This document shows, piece after piece, positions 1-7,598 of a stretch of 39,557 bases of DNA. Numbering within the stretch: the first letter of the stretch is position 1; every line of letters begins with the position of its first letter. Under the pieces are notes generated by a model. It saw only the letters and a program-made list of their open reading frames with translations, was not told the DNA's origin and ran no database searches. Source of the stretch: Clostridiales bacterium (lineage in GTDB: Bacteria > Bacillota > Clostridia > Oscillospirales > Butyricicoccaceae). The DNA is taken from contig SFJM01000019.1 of NCBI GenBank assembly GCA_004555915.1, positions 1 through 39,557 of the forward strand, read 5' to 3'. The position numbers and the translations under genes are program-made.

Positions 1-1
1 T

Positions 2-118
2 TACATAGAAAATCCACATCTTCACAGGATATGGACAACGGACGAGATTGCAAAATCATACAATATCAATCCTCGCACGGTTTTCTGTATTGGAAGATGA
101 TTCGTAGAATGTGTGTAA
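2..118 (+). pseudogene. Decayed IS630-type transposase fragment (HTH part)
   Basis: One frame, open from the window edge, reads a helix-turn-helix-like peptide containing WTTDEIAKSYNINPRTV, then a TGA stop at 98-100 and FVECV in the same frame before a TAA. IS630-family transposases often carry a similar stretch (WT-DEIA...-RTV--IRKRFVEEG) near the N-terminus, so this looks like a broken copy unrelated to the intact element that follows. It begins outside the window. It is too short for a firm assignment; any HTH protein remnant is possible. Confidence 0.35.
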
Positions 119-164
119 ATGATAATCATAGCGCACTTTCCTGTACACTTCCACCACAGTTTTA

Positions 165-181
165 TAGCAATCCAAATAAAT
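165..181 (+). repeat. IS630 left terminal inverted repeat
   Basis: TAGCAATCCAAATAAAT. It matches the reverse complement of the right end (TAGCAATCCAATAAAT) except for one extra A. Confidence 0.8.
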
Positions 182-231
182 AGTGCATACCCTTAATAGA
201 GGTAGTATGATTAAATCAAGAGGTGATTATT

Positions 232-1159
232 ATGTTGCACAACGAAGCCAGAAAATTGCTGATTGAGGCATGGAATAAAACGCACAATGCAAAAGAAGTA
301 GCAGAATGTTTTGGTGTAAATACAAGCACGGTCTACCGTTTGGCAAAGCGAATGAGAGAGACTGGTTCTGTTGAAACGAGGACTTCCCTGCGTGGACGCA
401 AACCTTCTCTGAGCCAGAAAGATATTGAGAATATTGACTGTTTGATCCAGCAACAGCCGGATATTACGATTAATGAGATTATTGATACACTCCAACTCCG
501 TGTAAGTGACGAAACGGTACGTAAAACAATTTTGAAACTTGGATATGTCTATAAAAAGAAGTCCCTGCATGCTTCAGAACAGGAGCGTCCCCGATGTACA
601 GCAAAAACGGAAAAATTGGGAGCAGCTTATACCGGAGAACGCCGCAAACAGTCTGGTATTTCTTGATGAAAGCGGAGTCAACACAAATATGACAAGGCAT
701 TATGCCCGTGCCCGGAAGGAAGAGCGGGCCATTGACAGCACTCCTGTCAATACGCCGTCCAATACTACCATTTTGTCTTCTGTTCGCATTACCGGAGAGA
801 CTGCATATACAATCTATCAAGGCGGAACGACAGCAGAACGTTTTGCGGAATATCTGAGCTCTACGCTTCTGCCAACGCTGTCTGAAACAGATATCATTGT
901 AATGGATAATATGTGTTCTCATCATGCAAAGATTGTAAAAGAGCTATTGGATAAGGCCGGCATCCGGTATCTGTATCTGCCGCCATACAGTCCCGATCTG
1001 AATCCAATTGAGAAGATGTGGTCAAAACTCAAGGCCCATCTCAGAAAGCAGAAGGTTCGTATTACAGCACAACTTCCTGAGGCGATTAAGCGGGCGTTTT
1101 CTACCATTCGCCAGTCCGATTGCTTTGGTTGGTTTCGTTCATGTGGCTATGTGCCGTAA
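232..1159 (+). CDS. IS630-family transposase in two frames (+1 shift)
   Basis: DDE transposase that cuts and joins the IS ends. The first frame (ATG 232, after AGAGGTG; it runs to 666) has an N-terminal HTH (NTSTVYRLAKRM) and a second winged-helix part up to GYVYKKKSLHASEQERP. The second frame continues with DVQQKRKNWEQ and carries the catalytic residues: Asp in LVFLDESGVN, Asp in IIVMDNMCSHH, and Glu in SPDLNPIEKMW. Homology passes from one frame to the other at CGT-CCC-C at 586-592. This needs a +1 shift, by slippage on CCC-C or because of an indel. The joined protein would be about 308 residues, near family size. A GTG at 223 is an alternative start, but the ATG has the better spacing. Confidence 0.85.
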
Positions 1160-1174
1160 TTTATTGGATTGCTA
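1159..1174 (-). repeat. IS630 right terminal inverted repeat
   Basis: ATTTATTGGATTGCTA on the plus strand, the inverted partner of 165-181 with a one-base length difference. The transposase stop codon TAA (1157-1159) ends on the first base of the repeat. Confidence 0.8.
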
Positions 1175-1945
1175 TATAAGGCAGCAGATGACAACAGCTC
1201 TGATGTGATCCGCATGGCGCTGGAGGCAGGATACCGGTATTTCGATACGGCATCCTTTTATCAGACAGAAGCCTATGTGGCAGAAGCCCTGCGGGACAGC
1301 GGCATTGCACGAAACGAAGTATTTCTTGCTTCAAAAATGTGGAAGGATGAAATGGGCTATGAGCAGGCAAAGGCAGCCTTTCAGCGTACGCTGGAACGGC
1401 TGGAAACCGACTATCTGGATCTGTATCTGATCCACTGGCCCCGTCCCCATGCGGGATATGCAGACTGGAAGCAACTGGATGTGGATACCTGGCGGGCCAT
1501 GGAGGAACTGTATCAGGCGGGAAAAATCCGTGCCATTGGCTTGAGCAATTTCCTGCCACAGCATATAGAAAACCTTTTGCAGCATAGCCGGGTAACACCG
1601 ATAGCCAATCAGATTGAATTCCATCCGGGGCATACGCAGGAGGCAACCGTGCGATATTGTCAGGCACATGGCATTCAGGTACAGGCATGGAGTCCCATGG
1701 GCCGCACCCGTGTGCTGCATGATCCGCTGGTACAGGAGCTGGCGGAAGCGCATGGCGTTTCTGCGGCGCAGATCTGTCTGCGATATGCCGTGCAGAGACA
1801 GGTGATTCCGCTGCCCAAAGCTTCCTCCATGGAACGCATGAAGCAGAATCAGGATCTGTTTTCCTTTGCATTGTCACAGGAGGAGATGTTCCGGCTGGAT
1901 ACCATGCCGCCGACAGGCTGGTCAGGACAGCATCCGGATTTATAA
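1175..1945 (+). pseudogene. Aldo/keto reductase, 5' end lost at IS630 junction
   Basis: NADPH-dependent aldo/keto reductase of the 2,5-diketogluconate reductase type. The reading frame begins directly at the IS right end with YKAADDN, which in intact family members follows a start like ...GFGTYKAADDN; about 20-25 N-terminal residues (first strand of the barrel) are missing. The catalytic tetrad is still present: Asp and Tyr in FDTASFYQTE, Lys in LASKMW, His in LIHWP. The C-terminal cofactor segment VIPLPKASSMERM is intact. No ribosome site or sensible start is seen; TTG at 1169 lies inside the IS. The remainder of the gene shows no decay, so the loss is probably recent. Some low expression from an internal ATG (1213) cannot be excluded. 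Confidence 0.8.
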
Positions 1946-1956
1946 CAAAAACAAAA

Positions 1957-1997
1957 GGCCGCAGAGCTTTCGGTGAGGGAACTCTGCGGTCTTTTTT
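1957..1997 (+). terminator. Intrinsic terminator, probably bidirectional
   Basis: The stem GGCCGCAGAG (1957-1966) pairs with CTCTGCGGTC (1982-1991) and is followed by TTTTTT. An A-rich stretch lies before the left arm, so it can also serve bioB arriving on the minus strand. Confidence 0.85.
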
Positions 1998-2108
1998 GTG
2001 GGAAAAAAGATTGAATGCATCAAGCTGAAAAAAGAATGATGCTTTCGGATGGTTGCTCGCGGAAATGTCGGAGGGGGTGTGCGATGTTTTGAGGAGATGG
2101 GAATGGAT

Positions 2109-3092
2109 TCAGCGGTTTTTCCAGTACTCCGGCGTTACATCCCGGCCCAGCCCGGTCAGCATCTGACGGTCACTGCGGATGGTGGCACAGGCGGCGGTGG
2201 TCAGCATATTGCCTGTGATGGAAGCAGATGCACCGGACTGGAAGGCAGTTTCACCGTCATTGGTCAGCAGTGCCCTGCCGGCAGCAAGGCGGATGTTGGC
2301 CTCCGGGTTAATATAGCGGAAAAACGCCACAGTTCGCAGGATATCCGGCTCGGTCAGCCGGGGCTGTCCCTCCAGCGGTGTTCCCGGTACCGGCATCAGC
2401 GCGTTGATCGGGATGGAATCAATGCCCAGTTCCGCCAGGCTGATTGCCATGTCCAGACGGTCCTCCCAGGTTTCCCCCATGCCGATAATGCCGCCGGAGC
2501 AGGCACACATTCCCTCAGCCTTGACCTTTTTCAGGGTTTCGATTTTCATGTCATAGGTATGGGTGGTACAGATATGCGGAAAATACCGGCGGGAGGTTTC
2601 AATATTGTGGTGATAGCTGGTGACACCGGCCTCGTGAAGCCGGTGCAGCTGTTCGGCACTGAGAAAGCCCATGGAAGCGCACAGGTCGATCTTGCATTCC
2701 CGATGCATGGTTTCAAAGGCATGAACGGCCTGATCGAATTCCCTGCCGGTCAGAGCCCTTCCGGCTGTGACGATGGAAAAGCGGTCTACGCCCTCGCTTT
2801 CATGCATCTTACAGGCATTGACGATTTCTTCCTCCGGGAGAAAATCATAAACCTCGCAGCTGGTATGATGGTGGGCGGACTGCGCACAATATTTACAGTC
2901 CTCCGGGCAGCGTCCGCTGCGTCCGTTGATGATGGAACACAGATCCACCTTGTCGCCGATAAAGGCTTCACGGATCCGATCCGCGCCCTGACACAGTTCA
3001 TCCAGATCGCAGCGTAAAAAGAACGTCAGATCATCCTCCCGGGTCAACCGCCGTCCGTTCATGATTTCCTGTGCCAAAGTCTGTGCTTGCAT
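2109..3092 (-). CDS. bioB: Biotin synthase
   Basis: Radical-SAM enzyme that inserts sulfur into dethiobiotin, the last step of biotin synthesis. 327 residues from ATG 3092, chosen because AAGGAG lies just upstream; an upstream extension to 3182 has no ribosome site. The radical-SAM cluster motif is C62-PED-C66-KY-C69, and further BioB signatures follow (YHHNIETS, GGIIGMGET, IPINALMPVPGTP). It stands alone, with no other bio genes nearby. A strong promoter overlaps a BirA-like palindrome upstream, so biotin-dependent repression is likely. It is convergent with the AKR remnant. Confidence 0.97.
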   Translation of the reverse strand: MQAQTLAQEIMNGRRLTREDDLTFFLRCDLDELCQGADRIREAFIGDKVDLCSIINGRSGRCPEDCKYCAQSAHHHTSCEVYDFLPEEEIVNACKMHESEGVDRFSIVTAGRALTGREFDQAVHAFETMHRECKIDLCASMGFLSAEQLHRLHEAGVTSYHHNIETSRRYFPHICTTHTYDMKIETLKKVKAEGMCACSGGIIGMGETWEDRLDMAISLAELGIDSIPINALMPVPGTPLEGQPRLTEPDILRTVAFFRYINPEANIRLAAGRALLTNDGETAFQSGASASITGNMLTTAACATIRSDRQMLTGLGRDVTPEYWKNR

Positions 3093-3215
3093 GGTGTTTC
3101 GCTCCTTCTCGATAATAATCTGATACAGCAGTATCTGCGTCCGCCTCCGGATGGAATAACCGGATGTGGGTACCATAGTCATGCTGTGTAAACGCTATGA
3201 TTGATTTCAGTTAAC

Positions 3216-3243
3216 ATTATACCGGAAGAATACGGATTGTCAA
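3216..3243 (-). promoter_or_regulatory. bioB promoter
   Basis: On the minus strand, -35 TTGACA (3243-3238), a 16-nt spacer and -10 TATAAT (3221-3216). This leaves a leader of about 115 nt before the bioB start. The -35 box lies inside the left half of the BirA-like operator. Confidence 0.8.
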
Positions 3244-3267
3244 CCATCAAATAGAAACGGTTGACAC
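3237..3267. promoter_or_regulatory. Candidate BirA (biotin repressor) operator
   Basis: TTGTCAACC (3237-3245), 13 nt, GGTTGACAC (3259-3267). The half-sites match the BirA-type pattern TTGTnAACC...GGTTnACAA in 8 of 9 positions. The spacer is slightly shorter than the 14-16 nt usually described. It covers the -35 box of bioB. The rest of the 3093-3452 gap holds the sdaAB promoter and no gene. Confidence 0.6.
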
Positions 3268-3398
3268 AATATGATCGCATATTGGACAACGGCATGATGG
3301 GGATGACGTTGCCAAAGAGTGGGAAAATTCTATGGAATCCAGCCGAATTTCAGTCAGATCGGACGGTGATGGGGCATGGATATGGTAATTTTGTGTCA

Positions 3399-3426
3399 TT
3401 GACAGATTGGAAAAACAGCATACAAT
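3399..3426 (+). promoter_or_regulatory. sdaAB promoter
   Basis: TTGACA (3399-3404), 16-nt spacer, TACAAT (3421-3426), followed by the ribosome site AAAAGGAG at about 3438-3445. Confidence 0.7.
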
Positions 3427-3452
3427 AAAGAAAAAACAAAAGGAGCAGAACC

Positions 3453-4118
3453 ATGAATCTGTTTGATATTGTTGGCCCGATCATGGTTGGGCCATCCAGT
3501 TCCCATACGGCAGGAGCAGTCAAAATCGGATATGTCGCCCGCAAGCTGCTGGCAGAACCCATTCAAAAGGCAGAAATCCTGTTATATGGTTCCTTTCTGC
3601 TGACAGGAAAGGGACATGGTACCCATCTGGCGCTGGTAGCCGGTTTGCTGGGCATGAAGCCGGATGACATCCGGATACCGCACAGTCTGGAGATTGCAGA
3701 GGAACAGGGAATTGCCATTACCTTTGGCGAGGCAGATTTGCGGGAAGCGCATCCCAATTCGGTTTTGCTGGTTTTAACCGGCATAGACGGGCGGGAACTG
3801 CGGGTAGTAGCGGAATCGATTGGCGGCTCCCGTATCAATATTGCGAGTATTGATGATTTGTCGGCGAATTTCTCCGGGGATTATCCCACCCTGATTGTGC
3901 ATAACCAGGATCAGCCGGGACATATTGCAGAGGTCACCAGTATGCTTTCCCATAAGTCGGTCAATATCGCGGAAATGCGTTTGTATCGTGCCAGCCGTGG
4001 AGGAAATGCGGTGATGGTCATTGAATGCGATCAGGAGGTGCCGAAGGAATCCATTGCATGGCTGCGGCATCTGGAGGGTGTGCACAAAGTGACCTATTAC
4101 AGTCTGGAGGAGGAATAA
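3453..4118 (+). CDS. sdaAB: L-serine dehydratase, iron-sulfur type, beta subunit
   Basis: 221 residues. Beta subunit of the oxygen-sensitive [4Fe-4S] serine dehydratase that turns L-serine into pyruvate and ammonia. The N-terminus MNLFDIVGPIMVGPSSSHTAGA is the family signature (serine-binding loop SSSHTAG). The C-terminal third (about residues 145-221, starting PTLIVHNQDQPGHIAEV) is an ACT domain, a likely amino-acid sensing site. AAAAGGAG precedes the ATG. The alpha subunit starts 2 nt after its stop, so the two are co-translated. Confidence 0.96.
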   Translation: MNLFDIVGPIMVGPSSSHTAGAVKIGYVARKLLAEPIQKAEILLYGSFLLTGKGHGTHLALVAGLLGMKPDDIRIPHSLEIAEEQGIAITFGEADLREAHPNSVLLVLTGIDGRELRVVAESIGGSRINIASIDDLSANFSGDYPTLIVHNQDQPGHIAEVTSMLSHKSVNIAEMRLYRASRGGNAVMVIECDQEVPKESIAWLRHLEGVHKVTYYSLEEE

Positions 4119-4120
4119 CC

Positions 4121-4993
4121 ATGGGATTTCACAAATTGCAGGAGATTGCAGACTGCGTGCAGCAAAAGAATCTTCCGTTCTGGAAGGTAGTCATGCAGGA
4201 TGACCAGCAGGAACGGAATGTATCGGAAGAGGAATCCTTTGGCATGATGCAGAGAATGTATCAGGCGATGCAGGAAGCGGATCAATCCTACTCACCGGAG
4301 CTGCGTTCGGCAAGCGGCATGGCAGGCGGGGACGGCGCCAGACTGGAGCAGTTCCGCAGGCAGGAAAACCGTCTGATCGGGGATTTCCTGACAGAAGTGA
4401 TGGAAAAGGCGGTGAAGATGGCAGAATCCAACGCCTGCATGAAACGCATTGTTGCCGCTCCCACAGCGGGTTCCTGCGGTGTCATTCCGGCGGTTCTGCT
4501 GACCTATGAGAAGCAGAAGAAGGCGGAGAACAAACGCATGACAGAGGCCTTGTTTGTGGCGGCGGGCATCGGAGAGGTGATTGCTGCCAGTGCCAGTATT
4601 TCCGGCGCAGAGGGCGGATGTCAGGCGGAGATCGGTTCCGCCAGTGCAATGGCGGCGGGTGCGGTCACCTATCTGGAGGGCGGCAACGCGGAGGAGATTA
4701 TCCATGCCGCTGCGCTGGCCTTGAAAAATATGCTGGGCCTGACCTGTGATCCGGTGGCAGGACTGGTGGAGGTGCCGTGCATTAAGCGAAATGTTTCCGG
4801 CGCAGTCAATGCGGTGGTTTCCTCCCAGATGGCGCTGGCAGGCATACGAAGCGTTATTCCGCCGGACGAGGTCATTGATTCCATGCGGCGGATTGGCAAA
4901 CTGCTGCCAGGCTGCCTGCGGGAAACCAGTCAGGATGGTTTGGCGACAACACCGACAGCACAGAAAATCCAAAAGCAGTTATCGGGAAAATAA
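4121..4993 (+). CDS. sdaAA: L-serine dehydratase, iron-sulfur type, alpha subunit
   Basis: 290 residues from ATG 4121, preceded by GGAGGAATAACC at the end of sdaAB. Catalytic subunit: conserved cysteines that can hold the [4Fe-4S] cluster sit in EGGCQAEIG, LTCDPVAG and VPCIKRN, and APTAGSCGV forms the substrate loop. Together with sdaAB it completes the two-subunit clostridial/Bacillus form. It yields pyruvate and competes for the serine that cysteine synthesis would use, possibly relevant beside the sulfur operon downstream. It ends in a clear terminator. Confidence 0.96.
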   Translation: MGFHKLQEIADCVQQKNLPFWKVVMQDDQQERNVSEEESFGMMQRMYQAMQEADQSYSPELRSASGMAGGDGARLEQFRRQENRLIGDFLTEVMEKAVKMAESNACMKRIVAAPTAGSCGVIPAVLLTYEKQKKAENKRMTEALFVAAGIGEVIAASASISGAEGGCQAEIGSASAMAAGAVTYLEGGNAEEIIHAAALALKNMLGLTCDPVAGLVEVPCIKRNVSGAVNAVVSSQMALAGIRSVIPPDEVIDSMRRIGKLLPGCLRETSQDGLATTPTAQKIQKQLSGK

Positions 4994-5006
4994 CATGGAA
5001 AAACAG

Positions 5007-5043
5007 CGGCAGCCTGGGCATATTGTCCGGACTGCCGTTTTTT
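5007..5043 (+). terminator. Terminator after sdaAA
   Basis: CGGCAG (5007-5012) pairs with CTGCCG (5032-5037); two more C-G pairs follow past a bulged A. The T-run starts at 5038. Confidence 0.8.
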
Positions 5044-5143
5044 CTTTTGTGGCAGCCAGCCTGTGATGCACAGACAGGGCACCGGGGTTACCGGACGACA
5101 GAACCGGGCAGATACCGGAAAAAAAGCGAGAAAAAGAAAATTG

Positions 5144-5157
5144 TGCAAACGTTTGCA
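5144..5157. promoter_or_regulatory. LacI-family operator, perfect 14-bp palindrome
   Basis: TGCAAACGTTTGCA is a perfect palindrome with the central CG typical of LacI/CcpA-family operators. It lies 10 bp upstream of the -35 box of the promoter that serves the LacI-type gene at 5293 and the sulfur operon. Autoregulation by that LacI protein is the simplest reading; a CcpA-like catabolite site is the alternative. Confidence 0.7.
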
Positions 5158-5167
5158 AAAATTTCTC

Positions 5168-5196
5168 TTGCCAGAATGCGCGGCATGCAGTATAGT
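5168..5196 (+). promoter_or_regulatory. Promoter of the LacI-sulfur operon
   Basis: TTGCCA (5168-5173), 17-nt spacer, TATAGT (5191-5196). A 12-bp tandem duplication repeats the -10 box at 5203-5208. About 85-90 nt of leader remain before 5293; no riboswitch or T-box was recognised in it. Confidence 0.7.
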
Positions 5197-5208
5197 ATGC
5201 AGTATAGT
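5185..5208 (+). repeat. 12-bp tandem duplication over the -10 box
   Basis: ATGCAGTATAGT occurs twice in direct succession (5185-5196 and 5197-5208), giving two possible -10 boxes 12 bp apart. Only the first has a 17-nt spacing to TTGCCA. Confidence 0.9.
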
Positions 5209-5292
5209 ATATTAAAGCATATAAAACCGGTGGGAAATATATGAATTATAACAGACCGCCGATAACAGATAAAATCACACGGGGCTGAGCAC

Positions 5293-6360
5293 ATGTCAAT
5301 GAAAAAGATTGCAGAACTGGCGGGCGTGTCCATATCCACGGTATCACGGGTATTAAACCACCCGGACTACAAATGTGCCTCGCCGGAGATTCGGGACAAA
5401 ATCTTTCAGGCTGCCCGGCAGCTGAATTACGTTCCAAATGAAGCTGCGCGGAATCTGAAAAAAGGAACAGGGCAACAGGATCGGATTTATTATATCGGTG
5501 TCCTGATGACGCGGGGAGAAAAACAGGGACTTGACCCGTTTTTCAGTGAACTGCTGCATATGATTGAAGGAGAAATCCACAGAAATATGTGCCTGTTATC
5601 TGCGGTCTGGTATGATGCGGCCTTTTCACGGCATACAAAGCCGGAAATTCTGGACCAAACGCTGGATACGATGTTTTCCGGCCTGACACAAAAGCTGGAC
5701 GGATGTATCATCATCGGGCGATGTGACCGGGAAGCCATTCAAAAGCTGAAACAGTATTGTAAAAACATCATTTCAGTCAATCGGAATTCCACCAACTATC
5801 AGGTAGATGAGGTGCTGTGTGATGGCAGAAAAATTGCAGAGCTTGCGGTTGAGCATTTAATCGGTCTGGGACACAGGGACATCGGATATGTGGGTGCCTG
5901 CCGGGATGAAGCGCGGTTTCGCGGCTACCAGCAGACACTGGAAAAATATCAGATTCCCGTTCAGACGGAGTTCATCTGGGAAGCGGAAGCCAGGGAGGAC
6001 GAAGGAGTCCGGCTCATGGAAGAAATGCTCCGCAGCTCCTATGTCCCCACTGCGATTTATTGTGCCAATGACATCATAGCCGTTGGCATGCTGAAATATC
6101 TGAATAAGGTGAAAAACCGTTACTATTCCCCCTCTATTATTTCCAGTGATGACATTGAAGAGGCACAATATACCCCCCCGATGCTGACGACGGTGCATCT
6201 GCCGGTGAAGGAAATGGCGAGGTATACGCTGCAGATGCTGATTGACCGCATGAACGGCGGACATAAATCCGTATTGCGCATGGAAATTGAATGTGCACTG
6301 GTGGTGCGGGAAAGCTGTTCCCGCGTGGAGGATGCAATGGAATGTGAGTATTATATCTGA
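5293..6360 (+). CDS. LacI-family transcriptional regulator
   Basis: 355 residues. N-terminal LacI HTH (MKKIAELAGVSISTVSRVLN) with the hinge near residues 50-60 (YVPNEAARNLKKG), then a periplasmic-binding-protein-like effector domain (IYYIGVLMTRG; CDGRKIAELAVEHLIGLGHRDIGYVG; YCANDIIAVGMLKYLN). It resembles regulators of sugar genes, but the effector cannot be told. ATG 5293 and ATG 5299 are both possible starts; neither has a strong ribosome site. It is the first gene of the sulfur operon (23 nt before the next gene) and has a TGCAAACGTTTGCA palindrome upstream. A sugar-type regulator heading a sulfur operon is unusual. Confidence 0.9.
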   Translation: MSMKKIAELAGVSISTVSRVLNHPDYKCASPEIRDKIFQAARQLNYVPNEAARNLKKGTGQQDRIYYIGVLMTRGEKQGLDPFFSELLHMIEGEIHRNMCLLSAVWYDAAFSRHTKPEILDQTLDTMFSGLTQKLDGCIIIGRCDREAIQKLKQYCKNIISVNRNSTNYQVDEVLCDGRKIAELAVEHLIGLGHRDIGYVGACRDEARFRGYQQTLEKYQIPVQTEFIWEAEAREDEGVRLMEEMLRSSYVPTAIYCANDIIAVGMLKYLNKVKNRYYSPSIISSDDIEEAQYTPPMLTTVHLPVKEMARYTLQMLIDRMNGGHKSVLRMEIECALVVRESCSRVEDAMECEYYI

Positions 6361-6383
6361 AAGATCGGAAAGGACAAAACGTT

Positions 6384-7574
6384 ATGCAAAACGAGAAGCA
6401 GACAGCATATGGCTTTGGCACCCGGGCGGTACATATGGGAAACGCGGTAGACAAAGAAACCGGCGCCATCAAACGTCCGATTACCATGGCAAACAGCTAT
6501 GAGCTGCCATATGATCCCACAGACATGAACTGGAGCAGTGCGGCAGGCAATTTATATACAAGAAATGGCGGAGCCAATCAGAAATATCTGCAGGAGAAGC
6601 TGGCAAGCCTGGAAGGCGGAGAGGACTGTATTGTCCTGGCTTCCGGCGTAGCTGCCCTGTCAGGGCTGTTTTTTGCACTTCTGAAGCAGGGGGACCATGT
6701 GATTTTCTCCAGCGTCACCTATATTGCGGTATACCGTCTGCTAAATGAACTGTTTAACACAAAATTCGGCGTGGAGACAACGATTGTGGATACCTCGGAC
6801 CCGGAAAATGTCCGCAGGGCCATGCGCCCCAACACCAGGCTGGTACACATTGAGACACCGGGCAATCCCACCCTTTCGATTTCGGATATCGCGGAGATTG
6901 CGGAGATTGCTCATGCGGGCGGCGCCCTGCTTTCGGTTGACAATACCTTTGCATCCCCCTATAACCAGCGGCCCGTGGAGCTCGGGGCGGATTTTACCAT
7001 CGAAAGCCTGACCAAGTATATCAATGGTCATGGGGATGCCATGGGCGGTGCGATTATCGGCAGGACAGAACATCTGGATCTGATCCGTGCCCAGTCTCAG
7101 ATCAATCTGGGCGCCACCATCAGCCCGTTTAATGCATGGCTCATCATGCGCGGTGCGGTCACGCTTCCGCTGCGCATGCGGCAGCACAACGACAATGCGC
7201 TGGCGGTTGCGCGATGGCTGGAAGCACAGGATGGTGTCAGCTTTGTGGCGTATCCCGGTTTGGAAAGCCATAAAGGCCATGAAACAGCAAAAAAACAGAT
7301 GGCACCGGGCTTTGGCGGCGTATTGTCCTTTGGCCTCAAGGCGGATCATGATACCCATAACCGGTTTGTCAGCCAGCTGAAGGTGATTACCTCTGCGGTA
7401 TCCCTGGGGCATGATGCAAGCCTGATTGTATTCCTCGGGGAAAAGGATGAACGGCAATATCTGTATCCGGAGGAATTTTCCAATGGATTCTTCCGCTTTT
7501 CTGTGGGCATTGAGGATATGGAGGATCTGATCGCAGATTTACAGCAGGCATTGGAAGCAGTCGGACTATCATAA
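6384..7574 (+). CDS. Cys/Met-metabolism PLP enzyme (cystathionine gamma-synthase/lyase type)
   Basis: 396 residues, fold-type I PLP enzyme of the transsulfuration family. The PLP lysine is K211 in SLTKYINGHGD. Other conserved parts are the phosphate-binding ASGVAAL, the ring-stacking Tyr in SSVTYIAVY (Y113), HIETPGNPTL, and the substrate-binding Arg region near the C-terminus (FFRFSVGIEDMEDL). The family covers cystathionine gamma-synthase, cystathionine gamma-lyase, methionine gamma-lyase and O-acetylhomoserine sulfhydrylase, and sequence alone does not decide among them. cysK follows after 24 nt, so a role in moving sulfur between cysteine and homocysteine is likely. Ribosome site GGAAAGGA upstream. 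Confidence 0.9.
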   Translation: MQNEKQTAYGFGTRAVHMGNAVDKETGAIKRPITMANSYELPYDPTDMNWSSAAGNLYTRNGGANQKYLQEKLASLEGGEDCIVLASGVAALSGLFFALLKQGDHVIFSSVTYIAVYRLLNELFNTKFGVETTIVDTSDPENVRRAMRPNTRLVHIETPGNPTLSISDIAEIAEIAHAGGALLSVDNTFASPYNQRPVELGADFTIESLTKYINGHGDAMGGAIIGRTEHLDLIRAQSQINLGATISPFNAWLIMRGAVTLPLRMRQHNDNALAVARWLEAQDGVSFVAYPGLESHKGHETAKKQMAPGFGGVLSFGLKADHDTHNRFVSQLKVITSAVSLGHDASLIVFLGEKDERQYLYPEEFSNGFFRFSVGIEDMEDLIADLQQALEAVGLS

Positions 7575-7598
7575 AACGGAAAAAGGAGCACAAAGATC

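Larger units (their letters stand above)
165..1174 (+). mobile_element. IS630-family insertion sequence, complete
   Basis: The element is 1010 bp. It begins TAGCAATCCA and ends TGGATTGCTA, and a TA dinucleotide flanks each end (163-164 and 1175-1176), as expected for IS630/mariner elements, which duplicate a TA target. It holds one transposase split over two reading frames. The right end cuts into an aldo/keto reductase gene. The left flank is not the missing 5' part of that gene, so the present arrangement is not a simple insertion and implies an adjacent deletion or recombination between IS copies. Confidence 0.85.

Noticed and set aside
1169..1945. Intact aldo/keto reductase starting at TTG 1169
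   Set aside because: That codon is inside the IS inverted repeat, has no ribosome site, and the first strand of the barrel would be missing.
2049..3017. 322-codon plus-strand open frame opposite bioB
   Set aside because: bioB on the other strand has the radical-SAM motif, a ribosome site and a promoter; this frame has none of these.
5197..5292. S-box (SAM) riboswitch or T-box in the sulfur operon leader
   Set aside because: The leader is under 100 nt and shows neither the conserved S-box core nor a T-box sequence with terminator.
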